DNA from: Holophagaceae bacterium
Lineage (GTDB): Bacteria > Acidobacteriota > Holophagae > Holophagales > Holophagaceae
Direction of reading: 5' to 3'
NCBI GenBank assembly: GCA_016710635.1
Contig: JADJVL010000021.1
Location: 62,001-126,000, forward strand
DNA: 64,000 nt
Position 1 is the first letter of the stretch; the number at the start of each line of letters is the position of its first letter. Positions 45,691 to 54,419 of the stretch are shown in pieces. The notes beneath the pieces were generated by a model that did not search any database, had not been told where the DNA came from, and saw nothing but the letters and a program-made list of their open reading frames with translations. The position numbers and the translations under genes are program-made.

Positions 45691-46203
45691 TCAGGCTTTG
45701 TCGTCGGCCTGCTCGGCCTGTCCGGCGTCGGCTTCTTGAACGGGGGCCGGCGCGGCCGCAGAAGCCGGCTTGTTGCGGGCCCTCGGCCCGGTTTCTTCCG
45801 GGCGGAACTCTTTGCGGGCGGCGTCCAGGATGCCGTTGAGGAACTGGGTGCCCTCGTGGTCGCTGAACTCCTTCACGATCTCCAGGGCCTCGTTGATGAT
45901 GATCGGGAAGGGGATCTCCTTCTGGAACATCAGCTCGAAGAGCCCCAGGCGCAGGAGGTTCCGGTCCACCACCGCCATGCGGTGGATCTTCCAGTGCTCG
46001 GCGTACTTGGAGAGCACCGGGTCGATCTCGTGGAGGTGGGAGTGCACCCCGTCCACCAGGCGCCGGGCGTAGTAGAAGGCGTCCCGGTTCAGGTCCTGCA
46101 GCGCGTAGAAGCCCGCGAAGACCTGGTCCGGCTGGTAGTCCGTCAGGTCCATGGCGTAGAGCATCTGCAGGGCGTATTCCCGGCCCCGGCGGCGGACGCC
46201 CAT
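45691..46203 (-). CDS. nusB: Transcription antitermination factor NusB
   Basis: NusB binds boxA RNA with S10 in rRNA antitermination. The N-terminal RRRGREYALQMLYAMDLTDY and the C-terminal IIINEALEIVKEFSDHEGTQ and FLNGILDA are the family signatures. It has a 30-residue Ala/Glu-rich C-terminal tail not found in most homologues. The ATG begins directly next to the ribH stop codon with no gap; the ribH-nusB pair is a common conserved operon. Confidence 0.95.
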   Translation of the reverse strand: MGVRRRGREYALQMLYAMDLTDYQPDQVFAGFYALQDLNRDAFYYARRLVDGVHSHLHEIDPVLSKYAEHWKIHRMAVVDRNLLRLGLFELMFQKEIPFPIIINEALEIVKEFSDHEGTQFLNGILDAARKEFRPEETGPRARNKPASAAAPAPVQEADAGQAEQADDKA

Positions 46204-46695
46204 CTACTTCTTTCCCTTCTCGGCGCGGGGGGAAAGCTGGCGGGTCAGGTCCACGAGCTCGAGGAGGGCCATGGCGGCCTCCCAGCCCTTGTTGCCCATC
46301 TTGGTTCCAGCCCGCTCGATGGCCTGGTCGATGGTGTCCGTGGTGAGGACGCCGAACACGGTGGGCACGCCGGTCTCCAGGCCCACCATGGCGGTGCCCT
46401 TGGTGACCTCGGAGGCGATCATGTCGAAGTGCGGGGTCCCGCCCCGGATCACGCAGCCCAGCACGGCGATGCCCGCGTACTTGCCGCTCTTCGCCGCCTG
46501 CAGGGCGACCTGGGGCAGCTCGAAGCTGCCGGGGACTTTGATGAGGTCCACTTGGGAATCAGCGCCCCCGTGGCGGAGGATGCAGTCCGTGGCGCCGCCC
46601 ACCAGGCGGTCCACGATGAATTCGTTCCAGCGCGCGGCCACCAGGGCGAAACGATCGCCCTTGTCGACGCGAAGATGGCCCTCAAAGATCCCCAT
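46204..46695 (-). CDS. ribH: 6,7-dimethyl-8-ribityllumazine synthase
   Basis: RibH condenses 5-amino-6-ribitylaminouracil with a four-carbon phosphate in riboflavin synthesis. Motifs present are FALVAARWNEFIVDRLVGGA, VPGSFELPQVAL, AVLGCVIRGGTPHFDMIASE and GVLTTDTIDQAIERAG with the catalytic histidine in the HFD segment. At 163 residues it has normal length. It is followed without a gap by nusB. No FMN riboswitch is visible in the short upstream gap. Confidence 0.97.
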   Translation of the reverse strand: MGIFEGHLRVDKGDRFALVAARWNEFIVDRLVGGATDCILRHGGADSQVDLIKVPGSFELPQVALQAAKSGKYAGIAVLGCVIRGGTPHFDMIASEVTKGTAMVGLETGVPTVFGVLTTDTIDQAIERAGTKMGNKGWEAAMALLELVDLTRQLSPRAEKGKK

Positions 46696-46778
46696 GGGAA
46701 CCCCCCGAAAGGTGGTTGTCAGCCGGACAGGTTAGCACGGGGACGCGGGATTGCCCCTGCGGGATGTCCGCCGGCCCC

Positions 46779-48653
46779 TCAGCCCGTGTGCCGGCGGGGT
46801 TTCGAACCCAGCTTCCGGGCCTGGATGTGGATCTGGATGCGCCCGGTGCGCAGGGGGCGCAGCCGGGTCTCCCGCAGGGGCGCGCCCAGGGCCTTGAAGG
46901 CCTCCACCATGTCGGCGCAGATGGCCACCCGGCCGGGGTCGGCCACGATGCCCGCGCGGACCATCAGGCGGGCCGCCTGGGGCTGGAGGCCCACCAGGAT
47001 GGCCTTGATGTGGTGCCGGTTCAGCTCGGAGATGGCGCTTTCGAAGGCCACCAGCCCCGTGGCGTCGATGTTGGGCACCCGCTCCAGGCGGAAGATCACC
47101 GCGCGGGTCGCCGAATCGATGGCCCGCAGGGCCCCCATGGCCCGCTCGGCGGCCCCGAAGAAGAGGGGCCCCGAGATGTCGTAGATGACCACGCCGGCGG
47201 GCAGCGGTCCCGGCAGGGCCCCGGGGTCCGCCTCCACCAGATCACCCTGGGTGGTGTGGGCCATGCGGCGCATGAATAGGAGGGAAGCGAAGACCACGCC
47301 GACGCTCACGGCGATGACCATGTCGAAGACCACGGTGAGGAAGAAGCAGGTGAGCAGCACCGCGACGTCGCTCCGGGGCGCCACCTTCACCGTGTGGACG
47401 AAGTGCTCGGCCTCGCTCATGTTCCAGGCCACCAGCAGCAGGAGCGCCGCCAGGCTGGCCATGGGCACGAAGGCGATGAGGGGCGCCAGCAGCAGCACGA
47501 TGAGGAGCAGGGTGAGGGCGTGGATCATGCTGGCGATGGGGCTGCGGCCCCCGGAGCGGAAGTTCGTGGCGGTGCGGGCGATGGCGCCGGTGGCGGGGAT
47601 GCCGCCGAAGAAGGGCGCCACCAGGTTGGCCACCCCCAGGCCAATGAGCTCCGCGTCCGGATCGTGCTTGGTGCGGGCCATGCCGTCCGCCACCACCGCC
47701 GACAGCAGGGATTCGATGGCCCCCAGCATGGCCACGGCGAAGGCCCCGGGCAGCAGGGCCCGTACCACGCCGAAGCTCAGTTCGAAGTCCCCGCCGCCGG
47801 GACCCGCCTGGTTCCATGGCAGGATGGGCCAGGGCGGCGCCTGGGGCACGCCGGGGACGGAGACGCCATTCACCAGGGTGTGGAAGCGGCTGCCGATGGT
47901 CTCCACGTGGAAGCCCGGCGCCAGTTTCATCAGCAGAAAGGCCGCCAGGGCCGCGAAGGGCAGGGCGATGAGGGGGGCGGGCACCGGCCGCAGGTATTTC
48001 GGCAGCACCTTGATGAGGAGGCGCTTGGGCAGGCGGGGCACCAGCAGGATGGCCAGGGTGAGGGCGGCCACCAGGGCCTCCCAGACGGAGGCGGTGGGCA
48101 GGGCCCGGCCGATGGCCACCATGCGCTCGGCGAAGTGCTCGGGCATGTGCTCGATGCGCAAGCCCAGGACGTCCTTGAGCTGGAGGGCGCCGATGACCAC
48201 GGCGATGCCCGCGGTGAAGCCCGTGGTGACCGGGTGGGGGATGAACTCGATGAGGCTGCCCAGGCGCAGGAGGCCCAGGGCCAGGAGGATGGCGCCGGAC
48301 ATGAGGCCCGTGAGGAGCAGGCCGCCGAGGCCGTAGCGGGCCTGGATAGGGGCGAGCAGGACGATGAAGGCGGCGGTGGGGCCCACCACCTGGACCCGGG
48401 AGCCCCCTAGCACGGCGGCGATGAAGCCCGCCACGATGGCGGTGTAGATCCCTTGCTGGGGCGGCGCGCCCACGGCGATGGACAGGGCCATGGCGAGGGG
48501 GAGGGCCACGACGCCCACCACGAAGCCCGCCATGGCGTCCTTCTTGAACTGGGCGCGGGTGTAGCCCTCCTTCAGCACCGCCCGCAGGGCCGCGGCGGGC
48601 AGCCGGGAAAGGGGCACGCCGTCAATGGGGTCGGGTTCGTAGGTGCGGGCCAT
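46779..48653 (-). CDS. SulP-family anion transporter with STAS domain
   Basis: This 624-residue SLC26/SulP protein has about twelve to fourteen membrane segments (starting AMAGFVVGVVALPLAMALSI) and a cytoplasmic STAS domain from about 510 (DISGPLFFGAAERAMGALR, then NIDATGLVAFE). Substrates in the family include sulfate, bicarbonate and C4-dicarboxylates; none can be chosen from the sequence. Signature regions VQVVGPTAAFIVL and ATGAIARTATNFRSGGRSP are intact. It stands alone: 83 bp before ribH and 57 bp after the MarR gene on the same strand. Confidence 0.92.
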   Translation of the reverse strand: MARTYEPDPIDGVPLSRLPAAALRAVLKEGYTRAQFKKDAMAGFVVGVVALPLAMALSIAVGAPPQQGIYTAIVAGFIAAVLGGSRVQVVGPTAAFIVLLAPIQARYGLGGLLLTGLMSGAILLALGLLRLGSLIEFIPHPVTTGFTAGIAVVIGALQLKDVLGLRIEHMPEHFAERMVAIGRALPTASVWEALVAALTLAILLVPRLPKRLLIKVLPKYLRPVPAPLIALPFAALAAFLLMKLAPGFHVETIGSRFHTLVNGVSVPGVPQAPPWPILPWNQAGPGGGDFELSFGVVRALLPGAFAVAMLGAIESLLSAVVADGMARTKHDPDAELIGLGVANLVAPFFGGIPATGAIARTATNFRSGGRSPIASMIHALTLLLIVLLLAPLIAFVPMASLAALLLLVAWNMSEAEHFVHTVKVAPRSDVAVLLTCFFLTVVFDMVIAVSVGVVFASLLFMRRMAHTTQGDLVEADPGALPGPLPAGVVIYDISGPLFFGAAERAMGALRAIDSATRAVIFRLERVPNIDATGLVAFESAISELNRHHIKAILVGLQPQAARLMVRAGIVADPGRVAICADMVEAFKALGAPLRETRLRPLRTGRIQIHIQARKLGSKPRRHTG

Positions 48654-48710
48654 CGTGGATCTGCCTTCATGGTGTCGGGCCGGAGTGGCCCTGTCATCCC
48701 GGCGGGCGGG

Positions 48711-49205
48711 CTAGGTCTCGGCGAAGAAGAACTGCGCCTCCAGATCATCCGCCTCCATGGCGTGGACGAGGATGTCGGTGGCCTCCTTCAGCCCGCCCAC
48801 CCGCGCGCCGGACATGTCCTGGAGGGCGTGGAGGAGCTGGCCGTGGGCGGGGTGGGGGGCGGTGGCCAGCAGCTTCGCGCCTTCGGAGGTGAGGCGGATG
48901 GAGAGGCGGCGGCGGTCGTCGGGATCCGGGAGGCGCTCCGCCAGGCCCCGGGCCTCCAGGCGGTCCAGCACGCCCACCACGGTGCTGCCCCCCAGGTACA
49001 TGCGCTCCGCCAGCTCCTTGAGGTTCAGGGGCCCGGAGCGGCCGAGCTCCCAGAGGGCCCAGAGCTGGGGTCCCGTGATGCCGTAGGCCCGCTCCACGGA
49101 GGCCGCGTAGATCTGCAGGGCCTTCACCATCCGGCGGAGGTTCTGCATCACCCCTTCGATGTCCTGGGCCTTGCGGGTTTTCGCGCTTTGAACCTTCTTG
49201 ACCAT
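48711..49205 (-). CDS. MarR-family transcriptional regulator
   Basis: The 164-residue winged-helix regulator has the MarR DNA-binding core: ITGPQLWALWELGRSGPLNL, LKELAERMYLGGSTVVGVLD and the wing DPDDRRRLSIRLTSEG. The start is the ATG at 49205 with GGAAG upstream; a TTG at 49226 overlapping the preceding gene is possible but less likely. It follows the DUF1275 gene by 17 bases and probably controls that operon through the inverted repeats at 50169-50198. Confidence 0.9.
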   Translation of the reverse strand: MVKKVQSAKTRKAQDIEGVMQNLRRMVKALQIYAASVERAYGITGPQLWALWELGRSGPLNLKELAERMYLGGSTVVGVLDRLEARGLAERLPDPDDRRRLSIRLTSEGAKLLATAPHPAHGQLLHALQDMSGARVGGLKEATDILVHAMEADDLEAQFFFAET

Positions 49206-49222
49206 GGGAGCTTCCTGGGGCG

Positions 49223-50125
49223 TCAATGGGGACCCTTGCGCTGGAGGCGCAGGCGGGCCCGCAGGTCGTGGGCGATGGGCCGCCAGGCCAGCACCATGAG
49301 GAACACGGCGTAGATGACCGTCATCTTGAAGCCGATGTACTTGAACCCGAGGGCGCCCGCGATGCCCCCGGTAAAGAAGGCCACCAGGATGAGGCCGTGC
49401 AGCTTGAGCCGGTCCCGGTTTGCGAGGATGGGGTCCACGCCCTTGCGGGGGGTGCGGTTCCGGTAGACCAGGCGGCTCAGCTCCACGCCGATGTCCGTGA
49501 CGATGCCCGTCATGTGGGTGGTGCGGACCTCCGCGCTGGAGATGGTGGTCACCACCGCGTTGTGCATGCCCATGATGTAGGAGAGCAGGATGACGGTGAC
49601 CGGCAGGTAGAACTCCACCCGCTGGTTCAGCTTGTAGCCCGTGAAGCCGAAGAGGAGCAGCAGGCCGGCCTCGATCATCAGGCTGAGGGCGTAGTGGCTG
49701 CGGAAGCGGCGGCGGCGGCCCAGGCTGATGAGGAGGCCCGCGGTGAAGGCGCCGGACATGAAGGACAGGACGATGCCCAGGGCGCCCAGGGCGAGGGTGG
49801 GATCCCCCAGGGCGAATTCATCGGCGAGGCGGGACACGGCGCCGGTCACGTGGGAGGTGTAGGCCTTCACCGCCAGGAAGCCGCCGGCGTTGATGGCCCC
49901 CGCCACGAAGGCCAGGGACCAGGCGAGCTGCCGGTTGAGGCGCTTGCCGCGCTCCCCATGGGGCTCCAGCAGGAGCTTGGCGTCGAGGGGCAGCAGGTCG
50001 AGGGTGCGATCCAGGGTCCGGCCCAGCTCGTGCTGCAGGCCCGCCGGCAGCAGCTGGCCCCGGAGCAGCCGGAGGGTGCGCTTGCCGGCGATGCGCACCA
50101 GCCTGCGGGCCTGGGTCGGGCTCAT
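49223..50125 (-). CDS. DUF1275 (YoaK-type) membrane protein
   Basis: This 300-residue protein has about six membrane helices with the YoaK/DUF1275 signature: LAFVAGAINAGGFLAVKAYT, HVTGAVSRLADEFA, SFMSGAFTAGLLI and a second-half HMTGIVTDIGVELSRL. A ~70-residue cytoplasmic N-terminus precedes the first helix. Function is unknown; some relatives are called permeases. The ATG at 50125 has GGAGGT nine bases upstream; the longer ORF start lies inside the operator. It heads an operon with the MarR gene. Confidence 0.8.
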   Translation of the reverse strand: MSPTQARRLVRIAGKRTLRLLRGQLLPAGLQHELGRTLDRTLDLLPLDAKLLLEPHGERGKRLNRQLAWSLAFVAGAINAGGFLAVKAYTSHVTGAVSRLADEFALGDPTLALGALGIVLSFMSGAFTAGLLISLGRRRRFRSHYALSLMIEAGLLLLFGFTGYKLNQRVEFYLPVTVILLSYIMGMHNAVVTTISSAEVRTTHMTGIVTDIGVELSRLVYRNRTPRKGVDPILANRDRLKLHGLILVAFFTGGIAGALGFKYIGFKMTVIYAVFLMVLAWRPIAHDLRARLRLQRKGPH

Positions 50126-50168
50126 GGGGTGGGACCTCCGTGGCCGGCCGCGGGGGACCGGGAGGATC

Positions 50169-50198
50169 ATTCTAATCCGAATAGATTCAACACGAATC
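50169..50198 (-). promoter_or_regulatory. Probable MarR operator and promoter upstream of the DUF1275 gene
   Basis: An AT-rich patch holds GATTC-aacac-GAATC (50184-50198) and ATTC-taatcc-GAAT (50169-50182), two adjacent inverted repeats of the sort MarR dimers bind. On the minus strand TAGAAT within it could be the -10 box. The site sits about 45 bp ahead of the DUF1275 start. Confidence 0.45.
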
Positions 50199-50227
50199 AT
50201 CTCCGGAAACAGCCCGTCCGGGGCGGC

Positions 50228-50824
50228 TCAGGCCGGTCCAAGCCCCTGGCTCAGCCGCGCCTCCAGTTCCGCGATGCGGGCCTTGAGGGGCGCCAGGGCC
50301 TCGGCCACCGCTTCCGCGTCGTAGCGGGGCGTGATGTGCTGGGGGCAGTTCCAGTCGTAGCCCTCCACGTCGATCGTGACGAGGCGTTCGGTCCGGGGCG
50401 GCAGCGGCAGGCCCAGGCTGCCGCCGGTGGCTGAGCGCAGGTCGTGCACCTTGGCCCGGCCCAGGATCTTCAGGCGCACCTGCTGGGCGTAGTCCATCAG
50501 GAAGAGGGCGACCCGGCCGTCCCCGTCCAGGTTGCCCACGGTGACGAGCTGGCGGTTGCCCCCCAGGTCCGCGAAGGCGAGGGTGTGGGCGTCGAGCACC
50601 TTCAGGAAGCCCTTGGGGCCGCCCCGGTGCTGCACGTAGGGCCAGCCGTCCTCGGTGACGGTGGCCATGTAGAAGCTGTCCCGCGCGGCGATGAAGGCGC
50701 GCTCGTCCGCGCCCAGGGCATCCGGCGGCGCGCCTACGGGCGCCGCGAAGGCGCGCCCGTAGGCGGCCTCCTCGGCCTGGCGCACTTTCGGGGTCAGCAC
50801 GCGTTCCATGAACTTCCTCGACAT
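50228..50824 (-). CDS. Pyridoxamine 5'-phosphate oxidase-family flavoprotein
   Basis: This 198-residue split-barrel protein has the core of the PNPOx-like group: FIAARDSFYMATVTEDGWPY, VQHRGGPKGFLKVLDAHTLA, GNLDGDGRVALFLMDY and a C-terminal coiled helix. FMN or F420 binding is expected; the substrate is unknown and it is not the vitamin B6 enzyme itself. The start is the ATG at 50824 with GAGGAG seven bases upstream. It lies 60 bp after the DsrE-like gene in the same direction and probably shares its TetR control. Confidence 0.83.
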   Translation of the reverse strand: MSRKFMERVLTPKVRQAEEAAYGRAFAAPVGAPPDALGADERAFIAARDSFYMATVTEDGWPYVQHRGGPKGFLKVLDAHTLAFADLGGNRQLVTVGNLDGDGRVALFLMDYAQQVRLKILGRAKVHDLRSATGGSLGLPLPPRTERLVTIDVEGYDWNCPQHITPRYDAEAVAEALAPLKARIAELEARLSQGLGPA

Positions 50825-50884
50825 GGGCATCTCCTCGGGGGAAGGGCCGGCGCGCCCCGTCTGGACACGCCGGCGCGGAAGCGG

Positions 50885-51262
50885 TCAGAAATTGACGAGG
50901 CGGTAGCCCTGGGCGAGGTAGTCGCCGAGGGAGATGACCTTGCCGATGCCGGGGATGGCCAGGTCGCCGGTCACGGGGAGCCCCGTGGCCTGGGCCTCCT
51001 CGGAGGTCCCGAAGGCCGCCGCGCAGCCGCCGCAGACGCCGGCCACCTTGTCCCGCACGGCGCGGAAGAGGGGGCCGGCGGGATGGTCGACCTTGGCCAG
51101 CTCGGCGGCCCAGCGGGTGCCGGCCCCCTGGAAGATGAGGGCCACTTCTTCGCCCCGCTCCTTCAGGTCGTGGGTGAGGAAGAGGGCGTTGAAGGCGCGG
51201 CCCAGGGCTTCCTCCGAACCGGCCTTGGGATCGGAGAAGAGGACGATGGCGGTCTTGCTCAT
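50885..51262 (-). CDS. DsrE/DsrF-like family protein
   Basis: The 125-residue protein has the DsrE-like fold: KTAIVLFSDPKAGSEEALGR, NALFLTHDLKERGEEVALIF, and a cysteine pair in VAGVCGGCAAAFG near residue 78. In this family cysteines near that position carry sulfur in relay systems, but many stand-alone members have no known role. The start at 51262 (ATG with AGGAG) is chosen because the longer reading overlaps the TetR operators. It diverges from the TetR gene. Confidence 0.8.
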   Translation of the reverse strand: MSKTAIVLFSDPKAGSEEALGRAFNALFLTHDLKERGEEVALIFQGAGTRWAAELAKVDHPAGPLFRAVRDKVAGVCGGCAAAFGTSEEAQATGLPVTGDLAIPGIGKVISLGDYLAQGYRLVNF

Positions 51263-51283
51263 GGTGGGGCTCCTTGGGAATGG

Positions 51284-51300
51284 ACCGAACGATCGGTACA
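51284..51300. promoter_or_regulatory. TetR operator, copy 1
   Basis: ACCGAACGATCGGTACA contains the palindrome ACCGA-ACGA-TCGGT. It is the exact reverse complement of the 17 bases at 51342-51358. It lies 21 bases before the DsrE-like ATG. Confidence 0.8.
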
Positions 51301-51341
51301 GTTCAATCCTAGGACCGGGATTTCCGGCGTCAAGGGTTTTT

Positions 51342-51358
51342 TGTACCGATCGTTCGGT
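51342..51358. promoter_or_regulatory. TetR operator, copy 2
   Basis: TGTACCGATCGTTCGGT is the exact inverted copy of 51284-51300 and has the same internal palindrome. It lies 28 bases before the TetR ATG, so each divergent gene has its own site. Confidence 0.8.
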
Positions 51359-51386
51359 GTAGACTATCCAAGAGGAGGGCAAGCCG

Positions 51387-51947
51387 ATGGCGGGAGAGCG
51401 TTCAACCCGGGAAGGCGTCCTGGTAAGCCTGATGGAGGAATTCCGGGGCTGCGGCTTCGACGGCGTCTCCCTCAGCCGCATCTCCGAGGTCACGGGCCTG
51501 GGGAAGGCGAGCCTCTACCACCACTTCCCCGGCGGGAAGGGCGAGATGGCCGAAGCGGTCATGGCCATGGCGGGGACCTGGCTCGAAGCCAATGTCTTCG
51601 CGCCCCTGGAGGCCGGCGGCGACCCCGCCGCCCGCCTGGCCGCGGTGCTGAAGGCCCTGGAGGGCTTCTACGAGGGCGGCGCCAAGTCCTGCCTGCTGGA
51701 CGTCATGCCCCTGGGGGGCAGTCCGGCGGTGAGGGCCGCGGTGAAGGCCGTGTTCCTCCGGCTGCAGAGCGGCTTCGAGCGTCTCGCCCAGGACGCGGGC
51801 CTGCCCCGGGCGGAGGCCCGGGCCCGGGCGGAGGGCGCCCTGGTGGCCCTCCAGGGCAGCCTCGTGCTGGCCCGGGGGCTCGGGGACACCGCGCCCTTCG
51901 CCCGGGCGCTGAAGGCCCTGCGCAGGGACTTCCTCCGCTCCGCCTGA
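51387..51947 (+). CDS. TetR/AcrR-family transcriptional regulator
   Basis: This 186-residue repressor has the N-terminal helix-turn-helix GVSLSRISEVTGLGKASLYH (about 26-45) followed by HFPGGKGEM, the classical TetR signature. The ligand-binding half has one cysteine (SCLLDVMPLGG) in a position where some members sense electrophiles, as in the TetR_C_LmrA/YxaF-like group. It is divergent from the DsrE/PNPOx genes across two identical inverted operator copies and surely regulates both directions. Confidence 0.92.
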   Translation: MAGERSTREGVLVSLMEEFRGCGFDGVSLSRISEVTGLGKASLYHHFPGGKGEMAEAVMAMAGTWLEANVFAPLEAGGDPAARLAAVLKALEGFYEGGAKSCLLDVMPLGGSPAVRAAVKAVFLRLQSGFERLAQDAGLPRAEARARAEGALVALQGSLVLARGLGDTAPFARALKALRRDFLRSA

Positions 51948-52032
51948 GCGCGAGCCGCGGCTTCGGACAAGCGTGCTCCGGGTCCGGTCCGCCGGGCGCT
52001 ACACTGGATCCCTTCTTTGCTGGGAGCCCGCC

Positions 52033-54279
52033 ATGGCCGTCATCGAATCCACACCCGCCTTCGTGAAGGCCGTCTACGAGAAGATGGACGCGAACCTGAA
52101 GATCGTGCGCGGGCGCCTGAACCGGCCCCTGAGCCTCGCGGAGAAGATCGTCTACGGGCACTTGGACGCCCCCGCCACCCAGGAGATCGTGAGGGGCAAG
52201 TCCTACCTGGACCTGCGCCCGGACCGGGTCGCCATGCAGGACGCCACGGCCCAGATGGCCCTGCTCCAGTTCATGTCCTCGGGCCTGCCGGAGGCCGCGG
52301 TGCCCTCCACCGTCCACTGCGACCACCTGATCCAGGCGGAAGTGGGCAGCGAGAAGGACCTGGCCCGGGCCAACGACGAGAACAGGGAGGTCTACGACTT
52401 CCTGGCCTCGGTCTGCAACAAGTACTCCTTGGGCTTCTGGAAGCCCGGCAGCGGCATCATCCACCAGGTGGTGCTGGAGAACTACGCCTTCCCCGGCGGC
52501 ATGATGATCGGCACGGATTCCCACACGCCCAACGCCGGCGGCCTGGGCATGGTGGCCATCGGCGTGGGCGGCGCGGACGCGGTGGACGTGATGGCGGGCC
52601 TGCCCTGGGAGCTGAAGGCCCCCAAGCTCATCGGCGTGAAGCTCAGCGGCAAGCTGAACGGCTGGACCTCGCCCAAGGACGTGATCCTCAAGCTGGCGGG
52701 CATCCTCACGGTGAAGGGCGGCACCGGCGCCATCGTGGAGTACTTCGGCGAGGGCGTGGACTCCATCTCCTGCACGGGCATGGGCACCATCTGCAACATG
52801 GGCGCGGAGATCGGCGCGACCACGTCGCTGTTCCCCTTCAACCACCGCATGGCCCAGTACCTGCGGGCCACCAGCCGCGTGACCCTGGCGGAGCTGGCGG
52901 AGCAGTACGCCCACAACCTGAAGGCCGACGAGGGCTGCGAATACGACCAGGTCATCGAGCTCAACCTGAGCGAGCTCGAGCCCCACGTGAACGGCCCCTT
53001 CACCCCGGACCTGGCCTGGCCCCTCTCCCAGTTCGCCGCCGCGGTGAAGGAGAAGGGCTACCCGGAGGAGCTGAAGGTCGGCCTCATCGGCAGCTGCACG
53101 AATTCCAGCTACGAGGACATGGAGCGGGCCGCCAGCATCGCGAAGCAAGCCTTGGATCATGGGTTGAAGGCAAAATCAGAATTCACCATCAGCCCCGGCA
53201 GCGAGCAGATCCGCGCAACCATCCAGCGGGACGGCCAGATGGACGTGTTCACGAAGGTGGGCGGCGTGGTCATGGCCAACGCCTGCGGGCCCTGCATCGG
53301 CCAGTGGAAGCGCCACGACGTGGCGAAGGGCGACCGGAACTCCATCATCACGAGCTTCAACCGCAACTTCGCCGCCCGCAATGACAGCAACCCGGAAACC
53401 CACAGCTTCGTCGCGTCCCCGGAGATCGTGACGGCCCTCGCCATCGCGGGGCGCCTCACCTTCAACCCGATGACGGACAGCCTGACGGGGGCCGACGGTG
53501 CGAGCTTCAAGCTGGCGCCGCCTTCGGGCGAGCAGCTGCCCCGCAAGGCCTTCGATCCCGGCGCCAACACCTACCAGGCCCCGGCGGCGGACGGCTCGAA
53601 GGTCTCCGTGCTCGTGGATCCCGCCAGCAAGCGCCTGCAGCTGCTGGAACCGTTCAAGGCCTGGGAGGGCACGGACCTGACGGACCTGCCCATCCTCATC
53701 AAGGCCAAGGGCAAGTGCACCACGGACCACATCAGCATGGCGGGCCCCTGGCTCAAGTTCCGCGGCCACCTGGACAACATCAGCAACAACCTGCTCATCG
53801 GCGCCATCAACTTCTTCAACGGGAAGGCCAACACGGTGAAGAACACGCTCACCGGCGAGTACGGCGAAGTCCCTGCGACCGCCCGCGCCTACAAGGCCGC
53901 CGGCAAGGGCTGGGTCGTCATCGGCGACGAGAACTACGGCGAGGGTTCGAGCCGCGAGCACGCCGCCATGGAGCCCCGCTTCCTCGGCGGCCGCGCCATC
54001 ATCGTGAAGAGCTTCGCCCGCATCCACGAGACGAACCTGAAGAAGCAGGGCATGCTGCCCCTCACCTTCGCGAACCCGGCGGACTACGACAAGCTCCAGG
54101 AGGACGACCGCATCTCGATCCTCGGCCTCACCGACTTCCAGCCCGGCGTGGCGCTGACCATGGTCGCCAAGCACCGGGACGGCAGCGAGGACCGCATCAC
54201 GTTGAACCACACCTACAACGCGCAGCAGATCGGGTGGTTCAAGGCCGGCAGTGCGCTGAACTTGATGGGGCAGAAGTAG
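52033..54279 (+). CDS. acn: Aconitate hydratase, mitochondrial type
   Basis: Aconitase isomerises citrate to isocitrate in the TCA cycle. This 748-residue protein is of the eukaryotic mitochondrial type, also found in Bacteroidetes and Acidobacteria. The 4Fe-4S ligands are C355 (GSCTNSSYEDM), C418 and C421 (NACGPCIGQW). Substrate-binding segments include GTDSHTPNAGGLGM, MGAEIGATTSLFPFNHRM and the C-terminal swivel-domain GDENYGEGSSREHAAMEPR. The ATG at 52033 is chosen because the conserved sequence begins with MAVIESTPAFVK. It is monocistronic and followed by a hairpin. Confidence 0.97.
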   Translation: MAVIESTPAFVKAVYEKMDANLKIVRGRLNRPLSLAEKIVYGHLDAPATQEIVRGKSYLDLRPDRVAMQDATAQMALLQFMSSGLPEAAVPSTVHCDHLIQAEVGSEKDLARANDENREVYDFLASVCNKYSLGFWKPGSGIIHQVVLENYAFPGGMMIGTDSHTPNAGGLGMVAIGVGGADAVDVMAGLPWELKAPKLIGVKLSGKLNGWTSPKDVILKLAGILTVKGGTGAIVEYFGEGVDSISCTGMGTICNMGAEIGATTSLFPFNHRMAQYLRATSRVTLAELAEQYAHNLKADEGCEYDQVIELNLSELEPHVNGPFTPDLAWPLSQFAAAVKEKGYPEELKVGLIGSCTNSSYEDMERAASIAKQALDHGLKAKSEFTISPGSEQIRATIQRDGQMDVFTKVGGVVMANACGPCIGQWKRHDVAKGDRNSIITSFNRNFAARNDSNPETHSFVASPEIVTALAIAGRLTFNPMTDSLTGADGASFKLAPPSGEQLPRKAFDPGANTYQAPAADGSKVSVLVDPASKRLQLLEPFKAWEGTDLTDLPILIKAKGKCTTDHISMAGPWLKFRGHLDNISNNLLIGAINFFNGKANTVKNTLTGEYGEVPATARAYKAAGKGWVVIGDENYGEGSSREHAAMEPRFLGGRAIIVKSFARIHETNLKKQGMLPLTFANPADYDKLQEDDRISILGLTDFQPGVALTMVAKHRDGSEDRITLNHTYNAQQIGWFKAGSALNLMGQK

Positions 54280-54308
54280 TAGGCCTGCAGCTCCTCCTGG
54301 TGGACTTG

Positions 54309-54345
54309 GAGAACCTCATCCTGGCCTTGGCGGGATGAGGTTCTC
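54309..54345. terminator. Hairpin after aconitase, probable transcription end
   Basis: A perfect 13-bp stem (GAGAACCTCATCC / GGATGAGGTTCTC) encloses an 11-nt loop, 30 bases past the aconitase stop. There is no T-run, so it may act as a 3'-end stabiliser or a factor-dependent stop. Confidence 0.6.
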
Positions 54346-54419
54346 CCTGGCCAGGGGCCGGATCCGCTCCATGTCATGGGCCATCCAACCCACCCCTGAT
54401 CCTATCGGGAGGAAACTTG

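Noticed and set aside
46696..46778. FMN riboswitch before ribH
   Set aside because: The gap is only 83 bases and lacks the conserved RFN core; the upstream neighbour is the SulP gene.
49206..49226. TTG start for the MarR protein overlapping the DUF1275 stop
   Set aside because: The ATG at 49205 has a better-spaced ribosome site and the extra seven residues are not conserved in the family.
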